A stretch of DNA of 43,890 nucleotides from Acidimicrobiia bacterium (lineage in GTDB: Bacteria > Acidobacteriota > Vicinamibacteria > Vicinamibacterales > CAVVIG01), in assembly GCA_016871175.1 (NCBI GenBank), contig VFZL01000034.1:1-43890 (forward strand). Direction: 5' to 3'. The position numbers and the translations under genes are program-made. The notes below the pieces were generated by a model. The model was not told where the DNA came from. It did no database searches and saw only the letters and a list, made by a program, of their open reading frames with translations. Of this stretch, positions 35,946-43,747 are shown piece by piece. Position 1 is the first letter of the stretch. Each line of letters begins with the position of its first letter.

Positions 35946-35989
35946 GCGGCCACAGTCTCCTCAGGGTTTGGGGTAGAGCCCCGATTTGG

Positions 35990-36562
35990 TCAACTGCGGC
36001 GGGCGACGATGCGCGCAAGTGCGTCGGGTGCGGTGATCTCCTCGGACCAGAGCACATCGAAGTCGGTGAAGCGGGCGGCGAGCTCACCGGGCTCCAACAG
36101 GTGATCGGGTGAAGTGGGACCGCGCCCGTGCTCGATCTGTCGGCGCGTGAACGTCTCGCACACCACGAATCCTCCTGGCACGACCGCGTCTTTGAGTGGC
36201 CCAAAGCGTTCGCGATCGAGGTAGCGTGTGACGATCACGAGGTGGAACCACCGGCGCGGCAGCGGGTGCGTCGTCATGTCCGCACAGAAGGCGCGTAGTG
36301 CCGTCCCCGAGCCGCGGGCCAGGGCTGCGGCCGACTGGACTGCGTTGAGCGAAATATCGACCCCGAACGTGCGGAAGCCAGCGGCTGCGAGGATGGAGGT
36401 GTGACGCCCTCGTCCCATCGCGAGATCCAGCGCGCGGCGGGACGCAGGCAAACGCTCGGCGATGCGCGGCACCCACTCGGCGACGAAGACAGAGGGCAGC
36501 GTTGTCGTATTGAAGATTGTAGATTGAGGATTGAAGCTGACGGGGACCAATAACCTTTGCAC
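35990..36562 (-). CDS. Class I SAM-dependent methyltransferase
   Basis: About 190-residue Rossmann methyltransferase of the tellurite-resistance/small-molecule type. The SAM motif is ALDLAMGRGRHTSILAAAGF followed by GVDIS; a further conserved piece is LVIVTRYLDRE and GGFVVCETFTRRQ. The start is uncertain: the GTG at 36562 includes residues encoded by an ATTGAAGATTG-type repeat (36509-36537), so the real start may be nearer PSVFVAEW. It is divergent from the ABC-like gene and the two annotated starts overlap by a few bases. Confidence 0.75.
   Translation of the reverse strand: MQRLLVPVSFNPQSTIFNTTTLPSVFVAEWVPRIAERLPASRRALDLAMGRGRHTSILAAAGFRTFGVDISLNAVQSAAALARGSGTALRAFCADMTTHPLPRRWFHLVIVTRYLDRERFGPLKDAVVPGGFVVCETFTRRQIEHGRGPTSPDHLLEPGELAARFTDFDVLWSEEITAPDALARIVARRS
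36509..36537. repeat. ATTGAAGATTG-type simple repeat
   Basis: ATTGAAGATTGTAGATTGAG followed by GATTGAAG consists of four imperfect copies of a 7-8 base unit (GATTGAA). It lies at the divergent start region of the methyltransferase and the ABC-like gene. A related string (GATTGGAGATTGAAG on the minus strand) covers the ridA stop near 7492-7506. Confidence 0.6.
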
Positions 36563-37273
36563 AACGATCCGCCCGTTCTGGAAATGGCCGATGTCGTGAA
36601 GGACTATCGAGGCCTGCGGCCCCTTCGGGTGCAGCGTCTGTCGCTGGCACCGCGAGAGCAGGTCGCCGTGGTAGGGATGGATGCCCCCGCCGCCGAGATG
36701 ATGACGACGCTCGTGACGGGGGCCGCGCTGCCGGACCAAGGCACGATCCAGGTGCTCGGGATGAGCACCACGGGGATCACCAACGCCGACGAATGGCTCC
36801 GGCTCGTGGATCGGATTGGCCTGGTGACCGACCGCGCGACACTGTTGGAACTGTTCACGGTCGTGCAGAACCTCGCGATGTCCTACACATTGTCAATCGA
36901 ACCCTTGGCCGACACCGTTCGCGCTCGCGCGACCGCGCTGGCAGCTGAGGTCGGGTTGTCCGAGTCGAGGTGGGACACGCGCGTGGCGGATCTCGATGCC
37001 CACGACAAGACGCGCGTCCATCTGGGACGAGCCCTGGCGCTCGAGCCGACCCTGCTGTTGCTCGAGCATCCGACGGCCCAGGTGGCTCGAGCAGCCGTGC
37101 GCGCGCTGGCGCGCGACATCAAAGCGACGGCAGGTCGCCGCGGCCTCGCAACGCTCGCCCTGACCGGAGACGAGGAATTCGTCCAGACCATGGGTCTGCG
37201 AGTGATGCAGTGGGATCCAGCCAGGGGCACGCTCCGGGAACGCACACGCAACTGGTGGCCGTTTCGGAGGTGA
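36557..37273 (+). CDS. Degenerate ABC-transporter ATPase-like protein
   Basis: 238-residue protein with the overall layout of an ABC ATPase (VKDYRGLRPLRVQRLSLAPR; GAALPDQGTIQVLG; HLGRALALEPTLLLLEHPTA), but every nucleotide motif is altered. The Walker A position reads GMDAPAAEM (residues 40-48), with no Lys-Ser/Thr. The signature reads LDAHD in place of LSGGQ. Walker B and catalytic Glu read LLLLEH in place of LLLLDE, and the H-loop His is Gly. It cannot bind ATP in the usual way. It may be a regulatory or structural partner of a transporter elsewhere. The start is TTG 36557; ATG 36584 is possible. Confidence 0.7.
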   Translation: MHNDPPVLEMADVVKDYRGLRPLRVQRLSLAPREQVAVVGMDAPAAEMMTTLVTGAALPDQGTIQVLGMSTTGITNADEWLRLVDRIGLVTDRATLLELFTVVQNLAMSYTLSIEPLADTVRARATALAAEVGLSESRWDTRVADLDAHDKTRVHLGRALALEPTLLLLEHPTAQVARAAVRALARDIKATAGRRGLATLALTGDEEFVQTMGLRVMQWDPARGTLRERTRNWWPFRR

Positions 37274-37300
37274 GCGAACCGACCGTGCATCGTGATTCTG

Positions 37301-37306
37301 TACACT
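37301..37306 (+). promoter_or_regulatory. Possible -10 of the first cold-shock gene
   Basis: TACACT lies 138 bases before ATG 37445, which would give a leader of about 130 bases, but no -35 is recognisable. Tentative. Confidence 0.25.
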
Positions 37307-37444
37307 GGCGTATTCGTTTGAAACGCGCTGACTAAGGCAAGAAACCCCAGCCGAACATGTGTCCGGATCAATCGAACTCGCACGAGAACGGAACGAAACT
37401 TGACTGCCGCCGAATGTGCACGATCCGCGCTCAAGGAGAGACGC

Positions 37445-37645
37445 ATGCCAGCCGGCACGATCAAGCGAGTCGTTCGCGACAGAGGGTTTGGCTTCATACG
37501 GGACGAGGGCGGTCAAGAGTGGTTCTTTCATCGGACGGCTGTGCATGGCAGCTTCGACCAGTTGAACGAAGGTCAAAGAGTCAGCTTCGACGAAGAACCG
37601 TCACCCAAGGGGCCACGGGCCGCAAACGTGCGCGCCGAGAGTTGA
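37445..37645 (+). CDS. Cold-shock-domain protein (first)
   Basis: 66-residue single cold-shock domain that binds single-stranded RNA or DNA. RNP1 is GFGFIRDEGG and RNP2 is EWFFHRTAV, both complete. AAGGAG precedes ATG 37445; the open frame upstream is not supported. The next gene (HAD phosphatase) starts with TTG overlapping the stop by two bases. A similar protein is encoded in the opposite direction at 38469-38675. Confidence 0.92.
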   Translation: MPAGTIKRVVRDRGFGFIRDEGGQEWFFHRTAVHGSFDQLNEGQRVSFDEEPSPKGPRAANVRAES

Positions 37646-38358
37646 AGCGACTCGTGCTATTCGACATCGACGGCACACTCATCATGACCGGCGGAGCTGG
37701 AAGTCGCGCCGTGGCAGGTGCCTGTAACGCCCTGTTCCCCGTCGAGGGAAATGGAAGTCGCTTCGACGACGTGCCGCTGGCTGGTCGGACTGACCGGTGG
37801 ATCTTCGCTGAGTACGCCCGTCGCCGGGGGGTCGATATCGATGACGTCGGTCTGGCGCGGCTACGCGCGGTGTACCTCGAGCACCTCATTCGAGAGATTC
37901 GAGAACCGAGCCCCAGCAAGCGTGTCCTGCCTGGGGTGCGCGCGCTCCTGAATCGGTTAAGTGGTCATGACGAGGTCTGTCTCGGACTGCTCACGGGGAA
38001 CGTAGCCGACGGCGCCCAGATCAAGCTCGAGCACTTCGATCTGTGGCGGTACTTCGTCGCTGGCGGGTTTGGAGACGCCGCGCTGGACCGCACCGCCATG
38101 TTTACTGCCGCATTGAAGGCCGTATTCGCGATCTGCGGCGTCGAGTTTGCTCCCGAAGATGTCGTTGTGGTTGGCGACACTCCACTCGACGTCGCGGTCG
38201 CCGTCGAAACAGGTGCGCGATCAGTCGCTGTCGCAACGGGCACGCATTCGGCGGAGTCGTTGTGGGACGCAGGAGCCGACGAGGTGCTGGCCGACCTCGG
38301 TGATCTCAACGCGGCGCTGCGGGCGCTGCAGGTGCCCGACACATCGCCGACGTCATAG
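37642..38358 (+). CDS. HAD-superfamily phosphatase, phosphoglycolate-phosphatase-like
   Basis: 238-residue HAD enzyme. Motif I is FDIDGTLI with the nucleophile Asp, motif II is LLTGN, motif III Lys lies in the QIKLEHF region and motif IV is VVGDTPLDVAVA. The helical cap is of the type found in phosphoglycolate and nucleotide phosphatases. The unusual TTG start overlaps the stop of the cold-shock gene (TTGA); no better start matches the family N-terminus LKRLVLFDIDGTL. Substrate unknown. Confidence 0.85.
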   Translation: MKRLVLFDIDGTLIMTGGAGSRAVAGACNALFPVEGNGSRFDDVPLAGRTDRWIFAEYARRRGVDIDDVGLARLRAVYLEHLIREIREPSPSKRVLPGVRALLNRLSGHDEVCLGLLTGNVADGAQIKLEHFDLWRYFVAGGFGDAALDRTAMFTAALKAVFAICGVEFAPEDVVVVGDTPLDVAVAVETGARSVAVATGTHSAESLWDAGADEVLADLGDLNAALRALQVPDTSPTS

Positions 38359-38468
38359 GGCAACCGAGATCGACCGGCTTGGTGACACACGGCCGACTCG
38401 TGCATCACCAGCGGCCGCGAAGGATGCGGACCGGACCGAGTCGGGCGGTGGGCCGCCGGTGGATAGCT

Positions 38469-38675
38469 TCAGCTTTCGATTAAGCGGACTTCGCCAGCGC
38501 GCGGACCTTTCCCAGAATCTTCAGGCGTGAACTCCACGCGCTGGCCTTCCCGTAGCAACTCGAATACGGTCTGCCGCACAGAGCTGCGATGAAAGAAGTG
38601 CTCGATCCCGCTTTCGTCGCGGATGAAGCCGAACCCCTTGTCAATCAGGAGCCGTGCGATTGTGCCGGTCGACAT
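38469..38675 (-). CDS. Cold-shock-domain protein (second)
   Basis: 68-residue single cold-shock domain with RNP1 GFGFIRDESG and RNP2 HFFHRSSV. It starts at ATG 38675 with GGAGGGG upstream. It shares about half its residues with the cold-shock protein at 37445-37645 (for example GFGFIRDE and GKGPRA against PKGPRA), so the two are paralogues in opposite orientation around the HAD gene. A strong promoter at 38810-38839 implies a leader of about 128 bases. Confidence 0.92.
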   Translation of the reverse strand: MSTGTIARLLIDKGFGFIRDESGIEHFFHRSSVRQTVFELLREGQRVEFTPEDSGKGPRAGEVRLIES

Positions 38676-38767
38676 ACCCAAACCCCTCCCGTTCCACTCC
38701 GAGCCAATCCCAGAGACTCCCGGTTGTCGTTTGGGCCCTCTGACGTCCCCGCCCCAACGAGCAGCCC

Positions 38768-38786
38768 GAGTTGTCACCCAACTCGA
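38768..38786 (-). promoter_or_regulatory. Hairpin in the leader of the second cold-shock gene
   Basis: CGAGTTG (38768-38774) pairs with CAACTCG (38780-38786) around a 5-base loop. It falls inside the predicted 5' untranslated region and could be part of a temperature-responsive structure. Function inferred. Confidence 0.4.
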
Positions 38787-38809
38787 AGCTGAGCCGGAAA
38801 AACGGGCCA

Positions 38810-38839
38810 GTCTAGGCAGGACGTCCTAAAGAAGTCAAG
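38810..38839 (-). promoter_or_regulatory. Promoter of the second cold-shock gene with palindrome in the spacer
   Basis: On the minus strand TTGACT (38839-38834) and TAGACT (38815-38810) are 18 bases apart. A perfect palindrome AGGACGTCCT (38819-38828) lies in the spacer and could be an operator. Confidence 0.6.
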
Positions 38840-38884
38840 CTGACCGGGAGGACGCCTCGACCGAACGGATTAGCATGGAAAGCT

Positions 38885-39490
38885 GTGATTCCGGTCATCG
38901 TCCTTGCCGCTGGTATGTCGACCCGGATGGGGAGGCTGAAGGCCCTTCTGCCCGCCGGTCCGGCTGATTCGTTCCTGACGCGGGTCCTCCGGACCTTTGC
39001 TGAGGCTGGCGTCGAACGGCAGCTCGTGGTGCTCGGCTACCAAGCGGAGACGCTCCAGGCTCACCTCGAGGGTAGCGGCCTCATGCCAGAAATCGCCATC
39101 AACTCGAGCTTCGAAGCGGGGCAGCTCTCGTCGTTACTCGTGGGTCTTGCCGCGGCCGACGGGCCCGACACGGAGGCTGTGCTGCTGATGTTAGTGGATG
39201 CGCCGTTTGTCGCGGCATCAACGGTGCGGTCGGTAATCGAGCGGTATCGGGCCACTGGAGCGCCGATCGTTCGACCGGTTCGCGGCGAGGTACACGGTCA
39301 TCCCGTGCTCATCGATCGGTCGCTCTTCCCGCTGTTGCGCGCCGCCGACCCGTCGAGCGGCGCCAAGCCGATCGTCCGAGCGCACGTCTCGCCGGCCGGC
39401 GACGTGCCGGTGGACGACCCCGGCGCGTTCATGGACATCGACACGCCGGACGAGTACGCACGCGCTCGGGACGGCGTGCTCTTCGACTAG
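38885..39490 (+). CDS. MocA/MobA-like nucleotidyltransferase
   Basis: 201-residue GT-A fold NTP transferase. The N-terminal VIVLAAGMSTRMGRLKALLP loop (GxSxRMG...K) binds the nucleotide, and LMLVDAPFV holds the metal-binding Asp. This type includes the molybdenum cofactor cytidylyl- and guanylyltransferases and related sugar-nucleotide enzymes. The presence of moaD, moaE and fdhE in the same region makes a molybdopterin role plausible but not proved. The GTG start has TAGCAT eight bases upstream and GGAAAG too close to serve as a normal ribosome site. Confidence 0.8.
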   Translation: MIPVIVLAAGMSTRMGRLKALLPAGPADSFLTRVLRTFAEAGVERQLVVLGYQAETLQAHLEGSGLMPEIAINSSFEAGQLSSLLVGLAAADGPDTEAVLLMLVDAPFVAASTVRSVIERYRATGAPIVRPVRGEVHGHPVLIDRSLFPLLRAADPSSGAKPIVRAHVSPAGDVPVDDPGAFMDIDTPDEYARARDGVLFD

Positions 39491-39513
39491 TCGGGGCGCC
39501 GCGCCAACCCGGC

Positions 39514-40839
39514 TCAGGTGCTCCACGGCTGGTCTGGGTCTTGTTGCCTTGGCGACGCCAGGCGGACGGCAAGCCAGACCAGCGTGACCACGTTCGCGAT
39601 CGCGAGGGCGACGATCAGATCGACTCCGGTGATCGATCGTGGGACAGCCCACCCCCAGCCCAGCCCAATGCCGTAGTACGTGTTGATGTTCAGCGTGACG
39701 ATGGTGCTGACCGCGACGGCCGGCGCACGAAGATCCGGTCGCAGCGATGCCGCAAGCACGAGCAGCGGGATCTCGAGGAGCTGGTGGCTCTCATGCATGC
39801 CCACGTTCAAGACGAAGAAGGCGTGAACAGTGAATGCGCCGAGCGCCGCGATCGTGCCGAGATCTCGAGCGTGCCGCACGACCCACACCGCCCAGAGGAG
39901 GCACGTCGCGACCAGTGCCGCACCGATTGGTCTCGGATTCGGATATCCGAGCTCTTGAAAGCGCGTGATGGCCAACGGCCTCGGAACGACCTGCAGGAAC
40001 GCACGCCATCCGAGCTCTGGCACACCGAACCACGAACGCAGGCTCCAGTTGATCAGCCAGCCGACGTTGGCCGCGAAGGCCGACATCGTGTCGCGCCGCT
40101 CGTAGAAAGAGCCGAAGGCCAGCCACATATTGCTCAGCGCCCCACGCAAGGCAAAGGGCGTGAGGATAGCGAGCGTCGTGACGGCAAAAGCCGCACCAGC
40201 ATGCGCGAGGCCCGTGACGCCAACCGTACGCCACAGCGACCACATGACGACGGGTCCGATGAGCATCGCTTGCGGTTTGGTCATCACTGCCACCCCCACG
40301 GCGACGCCGGCCCAATAGCGCTTCCCGTGCCACGCGAGCACGAGTCCAGCCACCGACGGGAGTGTGAGCAGCGGGTCGACGTACCCGAGCATCTCGCCGC
40401 CGAAGATCGTCGCCGGGTTGAGCCAGTACCCGAGTGCTGCGCCGCGCGCAGGCTCGACACGGCCGCACACACGCCGTACGGTCGAGAACAGCAGCCATGT
40501 CAGCGCGGCACCGGCGGTGAGCACGGGCAGCTTGAGCGCGATGAGCAGAGGCAGCCCGTTGGGATACTGCGGGTACAGTTGTTTGTAGACCCAGCCGACG
40601 ACGGCGTACTCAAACAAGAAGAACGGCGGGTAGTCCACCGTCGACCAGCGTTCGCCCCATCGTACGATGCCGCGCTCGGGGGGCGAGCCACCGACGCCGT
40701 ACATCCCGGTCACATCCGTTGTCGCCGCGAAGCTCCAGATCTTCCACGTGATCACGTCGTCGTGTCCCGGCAGCGGCAGCGAGGCCAGGCGGAGCGACAG
40801 ACCGAGCGCGAGAGCGGCCAAGAAGAGGCGCTCAGACAC
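39514..40839 (-). CDS. Polytopic glycosyltransferase-like membrane protein (GT-C type)
   Basis: 441-residue integral membrane protein with about ten hydrophobic helices. An acidic pair in the first external loop (GHDDVITWKIWSF) and the motifs TVDYPPFF and GMHESHQLLEIPLL resemble GT-C mannosyl- and arabinofuranosyltransferases that use lipid-linked sugars. The substrate is unknown. The GTG start at 40839 has no ribosome site but lies eight bases after TAGAAT. It is divergent from the alpha-hydroxy-acid dehydrogenase gene. Envelope polysaccharide work would fit with the UDP-glucose dehydrogenase two genes away. Confidence 0.75.
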   Translation of the reverse strand: MSERLFLAALALGLSLRLASLPLPGHDDVITWKIWSFAATTDVTGMYGVGGSPPERGIVRWGERWSTVDYPPFFLFEYAVVGWVYKQLYPQYPNGLPLLIALKLPVLTAGAALTWLLFSTVRRVCGRVEPARGAALGYWLNPATIFGGEMLGYVDPLLTLPSVAGLVLAWHGKRYWAGVAVGVAVMTKPQAMLIGPVVMWSLWRTVGVTGLAHAGAAFAVTTLAILTPFALRGALSNMWLAFGSFYERRDTMSAFAANVGWLINWSLRSWFGVPELGWRAFLQVVPRPLAITRFQELGYPNPRPIGAALVATCLLWAVWVVRHARDLGTIAALGAFTVHAFFVLNVGMHESHQLLEIPLLVLAASLRPDLRAPAVAVSTIVTLNINTYYGIGLGWGWAVPRSITGVDLIVALAIANVVTLVWLAVRLASPRQQDPDQPWST

Positions 40840-40846
40840 TTCGGGG

Positions 40847-40853
40847 TATTCTA
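40847..40853. promoter_or_regulatory. Overlapping divergent -10 elements
   Basis: TATTCT on the plus strand (40847-40852) and TAGAAT on the minus strand (40853-40848) share five bases. They would serve the alpha-hydroxy-acid dehydrogenase and the membrane glycosyltransferase genes respectively. Confidence 0.45.
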
Positions 40854-40881
40854 GACCCGTTGGACCCGCGGGAGACTCGCC

Positions 40882-42066
40882 GTGCCACGTGACCTATCGC
40901 GCGCGCTCACCACCGCCGATCTGCGACAGCTCGCCGAGCGGCGCGTACCGCGGATGGTGTTCGACTACCTCGACGGGGGCGCCGACGCCGAGGTGACGCT
41001 GCGTGAAAACTGTCGTGTGTACGAAGACGTGACCTTCCGGCCGCGCGGGGCGGTCGCGACGCCTCACGTCACGCTGGCTACGACGGTGCTCGGCACAACT
41101 TTCGATGTCCCGTTTCTGTTGGCGCCGCTGGGCAGCAGTCGGTTGTTCTACCCGCGAGGCGAGGAGGCGGCCGCCCGAGCCGCTGGGGACGCGGGCACCG
41201 GCTACATCCTCTCCACGCTGTCGGGATGCCGCCTGGAGGACGTGAAGCGGGCCACGAGGGGCCCGGCCTGGTATCAGGTGTATCTCGTTGGTGGGCGGGA
41301 CGTCGCGCGAGCGGCGATCGAACGTGCCGCCGCCGCGGGGTTCGGCGCGCTCGTGCTCACGATCGACACGCCAGTTGCCGGACAGCGCGAGCGCGACACC
41401 CGCAACGGTGTCAAGGAACTCCTGACGTTCAGACCGTGGACGATGGCCCCGTTTCTGCCGCAGATCCTCGCGCGTCCGCGGTGGTTTGCCGGATTCCTCG
41501 CCGACGGCGGCTTGATGCGTTTCCCGAACGTCGTCCTTCCCGGGAGCGGACCGATGCCGTACGCGAGTGTCGGTCCGGCGCTCGAGGAATCCGTCGTGAC
41601 GTGGGCCGACCTCGCGTGGATCCGAAAGGTGTGGGCGGGGCCGATCGTCGCCAAAGGCGTCTTGACCGGCGACGCTGCGCGCCACGCTGTCGACGCCGGC
41701 GTACAGGCCGTTGTGGTGTCGAATCACGGCGGGCGGCAGCTTGACACGGTGTCGCCGACGCTGCGGGCGCTCCCAGAGGTCGTGGCCGCCGTCGCGGGCC
41801 GCCTCGAAGTGTTGTTCGACGGCGGAATCCGACGTGGCGGAGACATCGCCAAAGCCATCTGTCTCGGGGCCCGCGCCGTTCTCATCGGTCGCGCCTACGG
41901 ATACGGCCTTGCGGCGGCGGGTGAGGCAGGCGTCCGCCGGGCGATCGACATCCTGAAGGGCGACTTGCTTCGGACGCTCAAGCTGCTCGGGTGTGCATCA
42001 TCTGGCGCGCTCGATTCGACCTTCGTCGACGTGCCGCCCGAGTGGCGCGATTGCGGCCGCGGTTGA
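40882..42066 (+). CDS. FMN-dependent alpha-hydroxy-acid dehydrogenase/oxidase
   Basis: 394-residue TIM-barrel flavoprotein of the lactate dehydrogenase/glycolate oxidase family (LldD, MftD and relatives). FDYLDGGADAEVTLREN at the N-terminus, SNHGGRQLD with the catalytic His, and LFDGGIRRGGDIAKAICLGA that binds the FMN phosphate are all present. Electron acceptor and exact substrate (lactate, glycolate, mandelate) are not determined. Mycofactocin genes are not nearby. GGGAGA lies six bases before the GTG start. Confidence 0.92.
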   Translation: MPRDLSRALTTADLRQLAERRVPRMVFDYLDGGADAEVTLRENCRVYEDVTFRPRGAVATPHVTLATTVLGTTFDVPFLLAPLGSSRLFYPRGEEAAARAAGDAGTGYILSTLSGCRLEDVKRATRGPAWYQVYLVGGRDVARAAIERAAAAGFGALVLTIDTPVAGQRERDTRNGVKELLTFRPWTMAPFLPQILARPRWFAGFLADGGLMRFPNVVLPGSGPMPYASVGPALEESVVTWADLAWIRKVWAGPIVAKGVLTGDAARHAVDAGVQAVVVSNHGGRQLDTVSPTLRALPEVVAAVAGRLEVLFDGGIRRGGDIAKAICLGARAVLIGRAYGYGLAAAGEAGVRRAIDILKGDLLRTLKLLGCASSGALDSTFVDVPPEWRDCGRG

Positions 42067-42163
42067 TCGTGCGAGATCGTCGGTTTCGCTGAGGGCCGAC
42101 ACCGCCGCCACGCAGGCGCCATTCACGTCGTGCTTGCCGGTCGCGCCATCCTGCCGGCTTCGA

Positions 42164-42169
42164 TATGAT
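42164..42169 (+). promoter_or_regulatory. -10-like element directly before ugd
   Basis: TATGAT lies eight bases before ATG 42178 and there is no ribosome binding site, consistent with a leaderless or nearly leaderless message. No -35 at 16-18 bases was found. Confidence 0.4.
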
Positions 42170-42177
42170 CGGACTAC

Positions 42178-43554
42178 ATGAGCTTCAGCACACGCATCCT
42201 CTGTATCGGGGCTGGCCACGTCGGCGGACCCACCATGGCGGTGATCGCCGATCGGTGCCCACACGTGCGGGTCACCGTGACCGACATCAACAAGCAGCGC
42301 ATCGACGCGTGGAACAGCAACGACCTTCCGATCTATGAGCCCGGATTGGACGAGGTGGTGAAGCGCGCGCGCGGTCGTAACCTGTTCTTCAGCACGGATG
42401 TCGCCGCGGGGATTCGCGAGGCCGACATTGTTTTCGTGTCGGTGAACACGCCCACCAAGGCGTTTGGCGAGGGTGCCGGCCGGGCCGCCGACCTGCAGTA
42501 CTGGGAGAAGACGGCGCGCGAGATTCTCGCGCACTCGGATCGCGGGAAGATCGTCGTTGAAAAGTCGACGTTGCCTGTCAGGACCGCGGCGGCGATGGCT
42601 CGAATTCTCAACTCCAACGGCCGTGGGATCCGTTTTCAGGTGCTGTCGAACCCGGAGTTCCTCGCGGAGGGGACGGCCATGCGCGATCTCGAGCAACCCG
42701 ATCGCGTGTTGATCGGGTCAGAAGAGACGCCGGAGGGCATCGCTGCCCGCCGTGCGGTCGCCGATCTCTACGCCACCTGGGTCCCGCGCGAGCGGGTCAT
42801 CGAATCGAATGTCTGGAGCGCTGAGCTGTCGAAGCTGACGGCAAACGCGTTCCTGGCGCAGCGCCTCTCGTCGATCAACGCGATGTCCGCGCTGTGTGAG
42901 CGAACCGAGGCCGACATCGATGAAGTCGCGTACGCGATTGGCACCGACTCGCGGATTGGGCCAAAGTTCCTCAAGGCCAGCGTCGGTTTTGGCGGTTCGT
43001 GCTTCAAGAAGGACATCCTGAACTTGGTCTACATCGCGCAGAGCTACGGGTTGCGCGAGGTGGCCGAGTACTGGGAAGCGGTCGTGCGCATGAACGAGTG
43101 GCAGCAGGCTCGCTTCGTGCGGACCATGCTGGCGAACATGTTCAACACCGTGGCTGGAAAGCGTATTGCGGTGCTGGGGTTCGCGTTCAAGGCCGACACG
43201 GGCGACACGCGCGAGTCGCCGGCGATGACCGTCACGCGCGCGCTGATCGCCGAGCGAGCCCGCGTCGTGATCACCGATCCGAAGGCGCTGGCCAACGCAC
43301 GTGTGGACCTGCAGGATGTCGGGGACGCGGTGGAGTTCGATGCCGATCCCTACCGGGCCGCTCAGGGTGCGCACGCGATCGCCGTGACGACCGAGTGGGC
43401 CGTGTACAAGACGCTCGACTACAAGCGCATCTATGACGCGATGGAGAAGCCGGCCTTCGTGTTCGACGGCCGCAACATCCTCGACCACCGAGCGCTCTTC
43501 GAGATCGGCTTCAACGTCTTTCCGATCGGGAAGACGCCGCTGAAGCATGTCTAG
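42178..43554 (+). CDS. ugd: UDP-glucose 6-dehydrogenase, animal-type
   Basis: 458-residue NAD-dependent enzyme that makes UDP-glucuronate for exopolysaccharide or lipid-linked sugars. The Rossmann start is ILCIGAGHVGGPTMAVIADR. The catalytic Cys275 sits in GFGGSCFKKDILNLVYIAQS, next to human Cys276. Long identical stretches to vertebrate UGDH are visible (WNSNDLPIYEPGLDEVV, TANAFLAQR, LSNPEFLAEGTA, GFAFKADTGDTRESPA). Bacterial Ugd more often has a different loop after FGGSC. No SD is present; TATGAT lies upstream. No glycan genes beyond the polytopic glycosyltransferase are in view. Confidence 0.95.
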   Translation: MSFSTRILCIGAGHVGGPTMAVIADRCPHVRVTVTDINKQRIDAWNSNDLPIYEPGLDEVVKRARGRNLFFSTDVAAGIREADIVFVSVNTPTKAFGEGAGRAADLQYWEKTAREILAHSDRGKIVVEKSTLPVRTAAAMARILNSNGRGIRFQVLSNPEFLAEGTAMRDLEQPDRVLIGSEETPEGIAARRAVADLYATWVPRERVIESNVWSAELSKLTANAFLAQRLSSINAMSALCERTEADIDEVAYAIGTDSRIGPKFLKASVGFGGSCFKKDILNLVYIAQSYGLREVAEYWEAVVRMNEWQQARFVRTMLANMFNTVAGKRIAVLGFAFKADTGDTRESPAMTVTRALIAERARVVITDPKALANARVDLQDVGDAVEFDADPYRAAQGAHAIAVTTEWAVYKTLDYKRIYDAMEKPAFVFDGRNILDHRALFEIGFNVFPIGKTPLKHV

Positions 43555-43747
43555 GGCGCGGGTTCTTCGAGCGCCACGCGTGTACGCCGAGGTCGTCGTC
43601 CCAACCGGTTCACGCGCCCTGAGCCCGGACATCAGTCGCCGCCGGTCGAACGCGGCAGGAGAACCGCGTGCCAGCTCAGGCTCGGACCAGAGGTTATCGG
43701 CGAGGGTCATCGCGGCCCTCCGTCCGTGTCAAAGGGAAGCCCCGTGC

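Noticed and set aside
37357-37641. N-terminal extension of the HAD phosphatase
   Set aside because: The 95 extra codons overlap the cold-shock gene in another frame; the family N-terminus begins at the TTG at 37642.
39541-40854. 437-residue plus-strand frame opposite the membrane glycosyltransferase
   Set aside because: Composition (Arg, Asp, His rich) is typical of antisense to a membrane protein; no start signal or family match.
42718-43710. 330-residue minus-strand frame beginning MTLADNLWSE with GGAGGG upstream
   Set aside because: Most of it is antisense to the well-supported ugd gene and shows no family features. The ribosome-site-like sequence alone is not enough.
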